NCBI GenBank assembly: GCA_017744285.1
Contig: JAGIBP010000002.1
Coordinates: forward strand, 62,001 to 126,000
From: Variovorax sp.
GTDB lineage: Bacteria > Pseudomonadota > Gammaproteobacteria > Burkholderiales > Burkholderiaceae_C
DNA length: 64,000 nt
Reading direction: 5' to 3'
Part shown: piece after piece, positions 47,454-56,270 of the stretch
Layout of the letters: each line of letters opens with the position of its first letter
How positions within the stretch are numbered: position 1 is the first letter of the stretch
The notes under the pieces: generated by a model
The model's database searches: none
Seen by the model: the letters and a program-made list of their open reading frames with translations, nothing else
What the model was told of the DNA's origin: nothing
Translations under genes and position numbers: made by a program

Positions 47454-49595
47454 TCACTGCGCCGGCTTGTAGAGGGCGAAAAGCGAGAACACCTCCATCT
47501 GCTCCTGCGACCGCACGTAGAGTTGAAGCGTCGAGACGTACGCGTTGAGCGCGTACTGCGTGGTGCCCGTCGTCGTGTCGCAGTGGGTGTCTCCCGCCGA
47601 CTGGATCGTGCAGGTGGCGGTCGCCGTGCGCGCGGTCGATGCGATCGAGACATCGTCGTTGAAGCTGGCGCGCACGTTGTTCACCAGCGGCCCTCGCCCG
47701 AACACGCTGAAGAGCGTCGGCCCGGTCGCGGTGGAAGGCACCGCCCATGCCGGCTGGCCGCCATCGCTGAAGGCGAAGACATTCGGCGAGCCCGCGCTCG
47801 GCGCGCCGAAGACATAGACGCCGCTGGCGTTGGCCGACGTGGCCGCGACCAGGCGCGCACGCATGCCGGGCGTGATGTCGGAGAACGGCGACTTGTGGCT
47901 GGCTTCGTCCGCGGTCAGCGGCCGGCTGCTCGTGCGGTAGCTTTGCACCACGTTCGGCACGGCCGTGTCGGCGTGGAAGAACTCCATGCGCCAGACGCCC
48001 TGGTTGTTGAGCTGCCGGATCTGGTCGTCGGTCCACACCGTCGGATCGACGAAGAGCGTGGGCTCCAGGGTCCGCGGATCCCTGCCGCCCGATGCGCCGA
48101 TGGATTTTCCGTTCAGCAGCACCGTGGAGGTCACCGCGGAGAGGGCGCCGTTCGCATCGGCCACGCCGAGGTAGGAGTTGCCGGCCGCCGGCAGCAGCGT
48201 GTAGACCTTGCCGGCGGGCGACGTCACCTCCACCTTCGCGAACACCGGCGCGCCGCCCGAGACGCGGTTCGACACGAAGAGGTTGTAGCCGACGCCGATC
48301 CAGTCGATGCCGCTGGCGTTGAGGTACGCGCGGCGCGCCATCGAGGGCGTCACGTTGGCGTTGTAGGCGTACTGGTTGCCGATCAGCTTGAGCGCGTCGC
48401 CCTCGTAGCGCGCCACCACCGTGTCGTAGCCCTCGGCGCCCTGCGGGCTGAGCGTGCGGTAGCGCACCACCACGTCGCCGTTCGGGCGGTAGAAGCCCAG
48501 TTCGCCCTGGTCGAAGGTGACGCCGGTGGCGCCGCCGCGGAAGATACCGGTGAACGCGCCGTTGTTGGCAGCGTCGCGGCCCACGCGGTTGCCGTTGGAG
48601 AGCCACTGCGCCGGGTCGCCGCCGGCGAACATCTCGCGGCACGCCGGCGCCACGACATCCGCCGCACTTCCGACCGCGTTGCCCGTGTCGCTCGTCGCGG
48701 TGCCCACGCGCTGGGTGAGCGGCACGGCATAGCACGCGGTCATCCGGGCCAGTAGCGCGGCGATCGCGTCGCCCACGCCCGGTCTTGCGAGCTGGTCGAG
48801 CGTGATGGACGGCAGCGGCGCGACCGTCGGGTCGGTACTGCGGAAGTTCACCGCGATCGGCTGCTGCGCCCCGGCCGACGGGATCGACTGCAGGGTGATC
48901 TCGATGTTCGCCGCCGTGCCATCAGGACGCACCGTCACGTCGATCGAATCGAGCACGCGATCGTGGCCGGTACCGTCGGCGGTGAAGGCGCCGGTGATGG
49001 GGTCGACGCTGTCGCCGAGCACATCCAGCAGCGGCTTGAGAATGGCCAGGACCTCGGCCACGCGCTCGCGCACCGTGGCTTCGTCGACCTGCGTCGTGCC
49101 GGCGCCGATGCCGGCCGCGAGCTGCGCCGGATCGCCGTTGGGCGACAGGCGCGACACCACCACCGTGGTGATCGGCGTCACGTTGACCCGGCCGCCGGCG
49201 GGGCTCGCGCTGATGCTGTAGAGGCTCTCGGTGCCGCGCTGCGCGCTGACGACCAGCGGCGCCGTCGCCGTCGTGGGCAGGTCGCAGTGGTAGTTGCCCT
49301 GCGCGTCCGTGGTGGTGCTGCACACGGTGGCGCCGAGCTTGTCCACCACGGTGACGCTGGCGCCCGAGAAGGCCGAGCCGCTCGCGGCGACGCCGGAGAT
49401 CGATGTCGGCGCGGGAGCGGGCGCGGGCGCAGGGGATGGCGCGGGCGACGGGACCCATCCCCCGCCCCCGCCTCCTCCGCAGGCCGACAGTGCCAGCGCA
49501 ACGCCGCCGGCGAGCGAAAGGCCGCGCCATCCCGGCCCCGAAAGGCGTCGTTGCGGCGGCTGCGGCCGGGGGCAGGGATCCAGTGGGTCGTTCAT
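47454..49595 (-). CDS. Large lipoprotein with Ig/carboxypeptidase-regulatory-like N-domain
   Basis: 713 residues with a GAGGAG site. The N-terminus has 24 polar residues before the hydrophobic stretch and lipobox LALSAC (Cys39), then a Gly run and a Pro/Ala-repeat spacer (PAPSPAPAPAPAP). Residues 64-115 form a beta-sandwich module (ISGVAASGSAFSGASVTVVD, DAQGNYHCDL) of the carboxypeptidase-regulatory type. The rest is a Gly/Ala/Thr-rich region with no recognised catalytic motif. It is likely surface exposed. It is the only gene of its leftward unit; its promoter lies within 49596-49718. Confidence 0.82.
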   Translation of the reverse strand: MNDPLDPCPRPQPPQRRLSGPGWRGLSLAGGVALALSACGGGGGGGWVPSPAPSPAPAPAPAPTSISGVAASGSAFSGASVTVVDKLGATVCSTTTDAQGNYHCDLPTTATAPLVVSAQRGTESLYSISASPAGGRVNVTPITTVVVSRLSPNGDPAQLAAGIGAGTTQVDEATVRERVAEVLAILKPLLDVLGDSVDPITGAFTADGTGHDRVLDSIDVTVRPDGTAANIEITLQSIPSAGAQQPIAVNFRSTDPTVAPLPSITLDQLARPGVGDAIAALLARMTACYAVPLTQRVGTATSDTGNAVGSAADVVAPACREMFAGGDPAQWLSNGNRVGRDAANNGAFTGIFRGGATGVTFDQGELGFYRPNGDVVVRYRTLSPQGAEGYDTVVARYEGDALKLIGNQYAYNANVTPSMARRAYLNASGIDWIGVGYNLFVSNRVSGGAPVFAKVEVTSPAGKVYTLLPAAGNSYLGVADANGALSAVTSTVLLNGKSIGASGGRDPRTLEPTLFVDPTVWTDDQIRQLNNQGVWRMEFFHADTAVPNVVQSYRTSSRPLTADEASHKSPFSDITPGMRARLVAATSANASGVYVFGAPSAGSPNVFAFSDGGQPAWAVPSTATGPTLFSVFGRGPLVNNVRASFNDDVSIASTARTATATCTIQSAGDTHCDTTTGTTQYALNAYVSTLQLYVRSQEQMEVFSLFALYKPAQ

Positions 49596-49718
49596 GGCAT
49601 CACTCCTCGTTGAATGACGCCGACGGTATTCCCGTTCGCGCGGGGGCCCACCACGCAGATGCAGGTTGACTTTCGGGCTGCGGGTCCTTAGCCGCGGCGG
49701 AAGCCTGCGCTGTTGGCG

Positions 49719-50888
49719 CTAGACCGACTCCAGGATGCTCAGGTAGTTGGCCACCCCGGAGCCGCCCATGTTGAACACCGCGCCGCGCGCGGCGCGGGGA
49801 AGCTGCATGTCGCCCGCCGTGCCGGAAAGCTGCATCGCCGCCATCACGTGCTGGGACACGCCGGTCGCGCCGATGGGGTGCCCCTTGGACTTGAGGCCGC
49901 CGGACGGATTGACGGGGAGCCTGCCATCCCTGCAGCTCAGGCCGTCGAGGATCACGCGCGCGCCCTCGCCGTGCGGGGCCAGGCCCATGGCCTCGTACTC
50001 AAGCAGTTCGGCGATGGTGAAGCAGTCGTGGGTTTCCACGAAGTCGAGGTCGGCCAGCCGCAGGCCCGCCTCCTGCAGCCCCTTCTTCCATGCGAGCGCG
50101 GCGCCTTCCAGCCGGGTGGGATCGCGCCGCGACGTCGGCATGAAGTCGTTCACCTGCGCGCGGGCATGCCAGCGCACGGGCGCGACCCGGGCGCCCGACA
50201 GCGGCTCGGTCGACAGCACCAGCGCGGCCGCGCCGTCCGAGACCAGTGAGCAGTCGGAACGCTTCAGGGGGCCGGACACGAACGGATTCTTCTCGGAGAC
50301 CTGGCGGCAGAAATCGAAGCCGACATCGCGCCGCATGTGGGCATACGGGTTACGCATGCCGTTGGCGTGGTTCTTGGCGGCGATGGCCGCGAGCGCATCG
50401 GACTGGTCTCCGAAGCGCTCGAAGTACCGCGCCGCGATGCCGCCGAAGATGCCCGCGAAGCCGGCCGGGTCGCCGGCCTCCTCGCGCACGTAGGCGCACT
50501 TGATGAGCGTGGCTCCGACCTGCGGCGTCGCCAGTTCGGTCATCTTCTCCATGCCGATCACGAGGACGCGCCGCATGCGGCCCGCGGCGAGCGCGTCGAG
50601 CGCCGCCGAGATGGCCGCCGATCCGGTGGCGCAGGCGTTCTCGGTGCGCATGGCCGGCGTGTGGCGGAACGCCGGAAACACGACGGCCGGCAGCGCGGCC
50701 GTGAAGTCCTGCCCCACGAAGCCGGCGTTGAAGTGGCCGACGAAGATTCCGTCGATGTCCTCGGGCGCCAACCCCGCGCCGTCGAGCGCGGGCGGCACCG
50801 CTTCGCGGATCAGGTCCTCCAGGCTCGCGCCGTCGCGCTTGCCGAAGGCCGTGTGGCCCCAGCCGACGATATGGGCTTGGTTTGTCAT
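49719..50888 (-). CDS. Thiolase-family protein (SCP-x/lipid-transfer type)
   Basis: 389 residues from the ATG at 50888, overlapping the ligase stop by ATGA. The nucleophile Cys is in ENACATGSAAI and the catalytic His in GGLKSKGHPIGATGVSQ. The second thiolase Cys is replaced in FNMGGSGVAN, as in the SCP-x-like branch, whose members cleave or condense branched or cyclic acyl-CoAs and are sometimes non-catalytic. It is the last gene of the operon that starts with Bug no. 4. Confidence 0.9.
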   Translation of the reverse strand: MTNQAHIVGWGHTAFGKRDGASLEDLIREAVPPALDGAGLAPEDIDGIFVGHFNAGFVGQDFTAALPAVVFPAFRHTPAMRTENACATGSAAISAALDALAAGRMRRVLVIGMEKMTELATPQVGATLIKCAYVREEAGDPAGFAGIFGGIAARYFERFGDQSDALAAIAAKNHANGMRNPYAHMRRDVGFDFCRQVSEKNPFVSGPLKRSDCSLVSDGAAALVLSTEPLSGARVAPVRWHARAQVNDFMPTSRRDPTRLEGAALAWKKGLQEAGLRLADLDFVETHDCFTIAELLEYEAMGLAPHGEGARVILDGLSCRDGRLPVNPSGGLKSKGHPIGATGVSQHVMAAMQLSGTAGDMQLPRAARGAVFNMGGSGVANYLSILESV

Positions 50889-52408
50889 GGCATGGTCCTT
50901 TCGGTCTTCGAGTCGATTAGGGTTTCGCGCAGCGTGCGCTTGAGCACTTTTCCGTAGCTGTTCTTGGGCAAGGCTTCGATCCATAGATAGCGCTTGGGCC
51001 GCTTGAAGCGTGCGATGCGCGCGAGGCAATGCGCATCCAGATCGCGCTCGGTGACCGCAACACCCGCCGCCGTGACGACAAAGGCCAGTGCGACCTCGCC
51101 CCACTCGGCGTCCGGCACGCCGACCACGCAGACTTCGGCCACCGCGGGGTGCGTGAGCAGCGCCTCCTCCACTTCGCGTGGATAGATGTTGGAGCCGCCG
51201 CTGATCACGACGTCCTTGCTGCGGTCGCGCAGGGTGAGGTAGCCGCGATCGTCCATCGAACCCATGTCGCCGGTGCGAAGCCAGCCGTCCCGCAGCGCCT
51301 CGGCCGTACCTTCGTGGTTGCGCCAGTAGCCGGCCATCACCGTTTCGCCGCGGCAGAGGATCTCGCCCGTCTCGCCGGGCGACAGATCGCGGCCGTCCTC
51401 GCAGACGACGCGAATCTCCATGCCGGTGCGCGCGGTACCCACCGAACCCAGCACGGCGGCGTCGCCGCACGCGTGGTCCGCGCGCCGCAGCCAGGTGATC
51501 GTCATCGGCGATTCGCCCTGGCCATAGATTTGCGCGAAGACCTGGCCGAACACCGCGAGCGACTTGTTCAGTTCCTCCACGTACATGGGACCGCCGCCGT
51601 AGACGATGCTCCGCAGGCCGCGCGGACGCGCCCTGCCGGCCGTTTCCGCCGCGATGCGCAGGCGCTGCACCATGGTCGGCGCCAGGAAGGCGCCACAGGC
51701 GGGATGGGCCTCGCACAAGTCGAGAAATACCTCGGGCTCGAAACTCCCGGAGGCCGGGACGACCTGGCGCGCACCCCGCGCCACATAGGCCGGGATGTAG
51801 AGGCCCGAGCCATGCGACATCGGCGCGGCGTGGATCAGGCTGCAGCCTTCGTCGATGGCCTCCACGTCGGCGAGGTGCGACACGGTCATCGCCATCAGGT
51901 TGCGATGCGTCAGCATCGCGCCCTTGCTCTTGCCTGTGGTGCCGCTCGTATAGAACAGCCAGGCGAGCGTTTCCGGCGAGGTCTCGCAAGGCTTCGCGGG
52001 ATCCGCTCGAAAGAGCGCTTCGTATTGCGCGCTGCCAATGGTCACGACGCGTTCTCGCCAATCGGGCGGCAGCGCCTCGCGCAGCCCGGGCGCCAGCGCC
52101 GCGGAAGCGAACAGCCGCGACGGCTCCGCGTCGCATGCGATGTCGGCCATCTCGCGCGGGTGCAGCTTGTAGTTCAGAGGCGCCACGGCCGCGCCGGCGG
52201 CCCAGGCGCCGAACATCAGTTCCAGGTACTGCGGTGCGTTCTCGCTCGCGATGGCGATCCGCCCCGGCTGCGCGCCGAGCGCGCCGGCAAGCCGGAGGGC
52301 CCGGTCGTGCAATTGCGTCCAGCTTTGCAGGCATTGCGTGCCGCTGAACACGGCGCCGGCGTGCGGCCAGCGCCGTGCCGCGCCTTCCAGCAGGGAGAAA
52401 AGATTCAT
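50885..52408 (-). CDS. Acyl-CoA ligase (AMP-forming)
   Basis: 507 residues from the ATG at 52408 (GGAGA site). The phosphate loop is FYTSGTTGKSKGAML. The motifs YGQGES, GWLRTGDMGSMDDRGYLTLRDRSKD in two blocks, ISGGSNIYPREVEE and the catalytic Lys in NSYGKVLKR complete the family signature. It activates a carboxylic acid to its CoA ester using ATP. In this operon it could activate an aromatic side-chain acid or a ring-fission product (inference). Confidence 0.92.
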   Translation of the reverse strand: MNLFSLLEGAARRWPHAGAVFSGTQCLQSWTQLHDRALRLAGALGAQPGRIAIASENAPQYLELMFGAWAAGAAVAPLNYKLHPREMADIACDAEPSRLFASAALAPGLREALPPDWRERVVTIGSAQYEALFRADPAKPCETSPETLAWLFYTSGTTGKSKGAMLTHRNLMAMTVSHLADVEAIDEGCSLIHAAPMSHGSGLYIPAYVARGARQVVPASGSFEPEVFLDLCEAHPACGAFLAPTMVQRLRIAAETAGRARPRGLRSIVYGGGPMYVEELNKSLAVFGQVFAQIYGQGESPMTITWLRRADHACGDAAVLGSVGTARTGMEIRVVCEDGRDLSPGETGEILCRGETVMAGYWRNHEGTAEALRDGWLRTGDMGSMDDRGYLTLRDRSKDVVISGGSNIYPREVEEALLTHPAVAEVCVVGVPDAEWGEVALAFVVTAAGVAVTERDLDAHCLARIARFKRPKRYLWIEALPKNSYGKVLKRTLRETLIDSKTERTMP

Positions 52409-52466
52409 GCCGCTCTCCGCATTCGCGCGCTCAAGCCGGATCGAAGGCAACGTGCGAGCGTCATCG

Positions 52467-53081
52467 TCAGGCGGCATAGCGCTTGCGGACTTCGCCAATC
52501 ATCGCCTTCAAGGCTGTCGGGACATCGCGGCCTTCTCGTTCTGCCCGGCGCTTGCACTCCAGCCAGCGCGCGAGGTCCGCGTAGCCTTGTTCCGTGTGCC
52601 GGTTCCATTCACGATCGATCGGCGTCGTGATTTCTAGACGGATCCCCGCCGGGTCGTGGAAGTAGATCGACAGGATGATGCCCTTGTGATCCACCGGGCC
52701 GATCACGTCGAGGCCGTTGGATCGAAGCCAGTCGGCCCACTTCAGAACTTCGTCGCGATCCCTGGCCTGCAGCGCAATGTGGTTGAACACGTCGTAGGCC
52801 GGATGGCTGGGCTTGGACGGCGGCGGCACGCCCGGCGCCTCGAAGAAGGCGAGCGTCGAGCCGTCGGCCATCCGGAAGAAGATGTGGAAGTAGGGAAAGT
52901 CGTCGCCCGTGGACGGCACATGGTCGTCGAAGATGGTGCTCGCCAGTTCCATGCCCATGATCCGGGTGTAGAAGTCGGCGGTGGCCGCCACATCGGGGGT
53001 CACCCATGCGGCATGGTTCAGCATCTGGGGCACGAGGCCCGGGTTGGCGCGCGCCAGGGGTCGAGGGGCAGTCGCTTGCAT
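52467..53081 (-). CDS. VOC-family metalloprotein (glyoxalase/extradiol-dioxygenase fold)
   Basis: 204 residues from the ATG at 53081 (AGGAGA site). Two vicinal-oxygen-chelate repeats provide four possible metal ligands: His23 (LNHAAWV), Glu81 (AFFEAPG), His101 (FNHIALQ) and Glu150 (IRLEITTP). A site with ligands from both repeats is typical of glyoxalase-, epimerase- or lyase-type members rather than type I extradiol dioxygenases, which use only the C-terminal repeat. A helical tail of about 45 residues follows. It sits between ring-processing and CoA-activating genes. Confidence 0.85.
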   Translation of the reverse strand: MQATAPRPLARANPGLVPQMLNHAAWVTPDVAATADFYTRIMGMELASTIFDDHVPSTGDDFPYFHIFFRMADGSTLAFFEAPGVPPPSKPSHPAYDVFNHIALQARDRDEVLKWADWLRSNGLDVIGPVDHKGIILSIYFHDPAGIRLEITTPIDREWNRHTEQGYADLARWLECKRRAEREGRDVPTALKAMIGEVRKRYAA

Positions 53082-53106
53082 AAGCTCTCCTTGAGTGGGT
53101 GGGGTA

Positions 53107-54414
53107 TCAAGCACGTGCCGGCAGGACCCGCGCGGTCGCTTCGCCGAGGCCGATGCGCGCCCGGCCGGGTGTCTCGCACCAGGCGGTCAGCGTGATCTCG
53201 TCGCCGTCCTCGACGAAAGTGCGCGTCTCGCCGCCCGGCAGCGCGAACGGCTCCTTGCCGCCGGCGGTCAGCTCCATCAGGCAGGCGCGCGAATCGTCGC
53301 CGGGGCCGGACAACGTGCCCGATCCGATCAGGTCGCCCGAGGACAGCGATGCGCCGTTGGAGGTGCAGTGCGCCAGCATCTGGCCGACGGTCCAGAACGA
53401 GTCGGCGCACTGGCTGGTGGAGATGCGATGCGCAGGCAGGCCCAGCGTCCGCATCTTCTCGCTGCGAAGGTGAACTTCCACGCTGACGTTCAGGCCGCCG
53501 CGCTCGCGCTCGCCCGGCGCATCCAGGTGCGCGAGGATCTGGCGGTCGGCGTCCCAGGGCGGCGCGACCCAGAAGGGTTCGAGCGCCTCGCGCGTCACCA
53601 CCCAGCCGCCCAGCGTCGACGCGAAGCTCTTGCCCAGGAACGGCCCCAGCGGCGCGTATTCCCAGAACTGGATGTCGCGTGCCGACCAGTCGTTGAGCAA
53701 GCTGACGCCGAACAGGTGCTCGCGGGCGCGTTCCAGCGGCACGGGCTCTCCGAAGGTGCTCGGTGCGCCGACCAGGAAGCCCAGCTCGGCCTCGTAGTCC
53801 AGCCGCCGCGAGGGCGCGTAGACGATCTGCTTGTCCGTATCGACGATCTGGCCCTTGGGCCTCGGGAAGTCGTGTCCGGACGCGAACACCGTGGTCGATC
53901 GGCCGTGGTAGCCGACCGGGAGGTAGGTGTAGTTGGGCATCAGCGGTGCGTCCGGCCGCACCAGCGCGCCGATGCGCCGCGCGTGATGGATCGACGAATA
54001 GAAGTCGGCGAAGGTCGGCGGCTGGCACGGCAGCAGCAAGGGATAGCGCGCGCTGGGCAGCAGGTGCGCCGCCACGAGGTCGCGTGTCGACGCGTCGGCT
54101 TCTTCGCGCAACAGCGCGAACAGCACGTGGCGCAGGTCGCGGCTCGCGCCGGGGCCCGCCGCCATGAGGGGAACCATCGATCCGCCTGCGATCGGCCGCA
54201 GGGCGAGCGCGGCGGACGCCGGTAAGCCCGGGGCCGCCGAGAGCGCGGTCAGGTCGAGCATCGCGTCGCCGATCGCGGTCACCACATGGTCGGCGCCATC
54301 GCGTGCGATGCGGCCGAGCGGCAGGTTCTGGATCGGGAAGTCCGCATGGCCGCAGGCGCCCGGCACCCAGCTGCGCGCCGCGGGATCGTGGGTTTCGTCG
54401 AGAAGCGGGTTCAT
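53107..54414 (-). CDS. fahA: Fumarylacetoacetase
   Basis: 435 residues, the full length of bacterial fumarylacetoacetases, with the N-terminal SH3-like domain and catalytic domain. TFADFYSSIHHARRIG, YTYLPVGYHGRSTTV, YEAELGFLVG, LLNDWSARDIQFWEYAPLG and GDLIGSGTLSGP supply the acidic metal ligands and the catalytic His. It hydrolyses fumarylacetoacetate or a similar fumarylpyruvate-like product to fumarate plus a keto acid. The ATG overlaps the DUF2783 stop by ATGA. No homogentisate or gentisate dioxygenase is recognised nearby. Confidence 0.93.
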   Translation of the reverse strand: MNPLLDETHDPAARSWVPGACGHADFPIQNLPLGRIARDGADHVVTAIGDAMLDLTALSAAPGLPASAALALRPIAGGSMVPLMAAGPGASRDLRHVLFALLREEADASTRDLVAAHLLPSARYPLLLPCQPPTFADFYSSIHHARRIGALVRPDAPLMPNYTYLPVGYHGRSTTVFASGHDFPRPKGQIVDTDKQIVYAPSRRLDYEAELGFLVGAPSTFGEPVPLERAREHLFGVSLLNDWSARDIQFWEYAPLGPFLGKSFASTLGGWVVTREALEPFWVAPPWDADRQILAHLDAPGERERGGLNVSVEVHLRSEKMRTLGLPAHRISTSQCADSFWTVGQMLAHCTSNGASLSSGDLIGSGTLSGPGDDSRACLMELTAGGKEPFALPGGETRTFVEDGDEITLTAWCETPGRARIGLGEATARVLPARA

Positions 54415-54638
54415 GCCGCCGCCTCCGCGTGCAAGGACTGACGCGCCGTGCGGAAGGCTTCCTTCAGAACGTCTTCGTCGCCGATGTGGTTGGACAGCAG
54501 CAGGACGATCCTCGCATTCAGCGCCGCGCTGTGCTCGTCCGACAAACCCCGATGGGTATCGATCAACGCTTGATAGAAGTCGTCGGGGTTCTGGAGATTG
54601 GGTTGGGTGTTCAGCATGGTTGGCAACATGGTTGGCAT
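54411..54638 (-). CDS. DUF2783 small protein, possible coupling partner of the flavin hydroxylase
   Basis: 75 residues (or 68 if the third Met is used). NLQNPDDFYQALIDTHRGLS and LLLSNHIGDEDVLKEAF match the DUF2783 family, found almost only next to FAD-dependent aromatic hydroxylases. A small coupling protein of this type, MhaB, is described for the 3-hydroxyphenylacetate 6-hydroxylase of Pseudomonas putida; that this is the same family is my inference. The start region repeats CCAACCATG twice. It lies three bases after the hydroxylase stop. Confidence 0.8.
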   Translation of the reverse strand: MPTMLPTMLNTQPNLQNPDDFYQALIDTHRGLSDEHSAALNARIVLLLSNHIGDEDVLKEAFRTARQSLHAEAAA

Positions 54639-54641
54639 TCG

Positions 54642-56270
54642 TCAGATCGAACCGCTCGCGCGCGCCAGCGCCGCCCGCACCGCGGCTTCGTCGGGGTGGC
54701 GCCAGCGCGCGCAGATGTGTTGGTCGGGGCGCACCAGATAGGCGGTCCCATCGGCGCCGTCGAGGCGGCGGCGCGCGAGGCCCAGCGGATCCAGGACCTG
54801 CTCTCCGATGCCGACGGGCGTCACGTCCGGCAGCCGGGAAGCCCAGTCGGGCAGCGGACCGAAATGCAGCAGCGTGAATCCCATGCCGGTCTGGCGCAGC
54901 AGATGGCTGGCACGCCCGTTCACCGACACGGGCGCATCGGGCAAGGGCGCGCCGAGCAGCGGCATCGCGAACGCATCGACGTCGGGCGTGTTCAGCGGCG
55001 ACTGGTGCAGGACGGCCGGCACCGACAGGCGCCCGCTGTTGACGAGGCGGCGCGCGAACGGCAGCGTCTCGGCCAGCCCCAGCACCGCATCGCGGAAGAT
55101 GCGGCTCGCCGCCGTCTTCGGCGTGATGAAGTCGGTGGCGTGGGTCGAGTTCAGGATGTTTTCGTCCGCCGCGTACTGGCGCTCGTCGCAGTAGCTTTCG
55201 AGCAGCCCGGCGCCGGCCTTGCCGCGCAGCATCCAGTCGAGCTTCCAGGCCAGGTTGTCGCCGTCCTGGATGCCGCCATTGGCGCCACGCCCGCCGAACG
55301 GCGAGACGCGATGGGCCGAATCGCCCGCGAAGATCACGCGCCCGTGCATGAAGCGCTCCATGCGCTGGCAGGCGAAGGTGTAGACGCTGGTCCATTCGAG
55401 CGAGAAATCGACGTCCTTGCCCAGCATGGCCTGGATGCGCGGCAGCACGCGCTCGGGCTTTCTTTCCTCCTCCGGGTCGGCGTCCCAGCCGAGCTGGAAA
55501 TCCACGCGCCACACGTTGTCGGCCTGCATGTGCAGCAAGGCGCTCTGTTGGCGATGGAACGGCGGATCGAACCAGAACCAGCGCTCGACGGGAGAGTCCG
55601 CCTTCATCTTCACGTCGGCGATCAGGAAGCGGTCCTGGAAGACCTGGCCCTTGCTTTCCAGCCCGAGCGCCTGGCGCACCGGCGAGCGCGCGCCGTCGCA
55701 TGCGATGACCCAATCGGCATCGATCGCGTAGTCGCCTTCGGGCGTGCGCACGCCGAGGGTCACGCCATCGCCGTGCGCTTCGACGCGGACCACCTCATGC
55801 AGCCAGCGCAGGTCGATGGCGGGCAGCTGCAGCGCCCGCTCCACGAGGAAGGCCTCGGCGTAGTACTGCTGGAGGTTGATGAAGGCCGGGCGCTCATGGC
55901 CGGTCTCGGAGAGCATGTCGAACCGGTACACCAGGTCTTCCCTGAAGAAGACCTTGCCGAGGTTCCACGACACGCCCTTGGACATCATGCGATCGCCCAC
56001 GCCGAGGCGATCCCAGATTTCGAGCGTCCGCTTGGCGAAGGCGATAGCACGCGAGCCTTCGGACACCTGGTTCTCGCGGTCGAGCAGCACCACCGCATGG
56101 CCGCGCAGGGCCATCTCGATCGCCAGGCTCAGGCCGACCGGGCCGGCGCCGACGATCACCACCGGATGACGCGCACGATCATCGCGGTCCTGGTCGGCGC
56201 TTCGGCGGTAGGGGAAGCGCAGGGCCTGGATCTCGGCGCCCGTGCCGGCGAACTCGTGGGGGTTGGTCAT
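54642..56270 (-). CDS. FAD-dependent aromatic hydroxylase (MhpA/MhaA-like)
   Basis: 542 residues from the ATG at 56270, which overlaps the MmgE/PrpD stop by ATGA. Group A flavin hydroxylase: VVIVGAGPVGLSLAIEMALR (GxGxxG), WVIACDGARSPVRQALG (DG motif) and GRVIFAGDSAHRVSPFGGRG (GD motif), with a C-terminal thioredoxin-like domain. It would hydroxylate a phenolic acid with NAD(P)H and O2. Together with DUF2783 and fumarylacetoacetase it suggests conversion of a hydroxyphenyl acid to a homogentisate- or gentisate-type compound (inference). Confidence 0.9.
   Translation of the reverse strand: MTNPHEFAGTGAEIQALRFPYRRSADQDRDDRARHPVVIVGAGPVGLSLAIEMALRGHAVVLLDRENQVSEGSRAIAFAKRTLEIWDRLGVGDRMMSKGVSWNLGKVFFREDLVYRFDMLSETGHERPAFINLQQYYAEAFLVERALQLPAIDLRWLHEVVRVEAHGDGVTLGVRTPEGDYAIDADWVIACDGARSPVRQALGLESKGQVFQDRFLIADVKMKADSPVERWFWFDPPFHRQQSALLHMQADNVWRVDFQLGWDADPEEERKPERVLPRIQAMLGKDVDFSLEWTSVYTFACQRMERFMHGRVIFAGDSAHRVSPFGGRGANGGIQDGDNLAWKLDWMLRGKAGAGLLESYCDERQYAADENILNSTHATDFITPKTAASRIFRDAVLGLAETLPFARRLVNSGRLSVPAVLHQSPLNTPDVDAFAMPLLGAPLPDAPVSVNGRASHLLRQTGMGFTLLHFGPLPDWASRLPDVTPVGIGEQVLDPLGLARRRLDGADGTAYLVRPDQHICARWRHPDEAAVRAALARASGSI

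Noticed and set aside
52467..53081. Annotation of the VOC protein as an extradiol ring-cleavage dioxygenase.
   Set aside because: Visible metal ligands come from both repeats, including Glu81, which fits glyoxalase- or isomerase-type members better; the dioxygenase name was not used.
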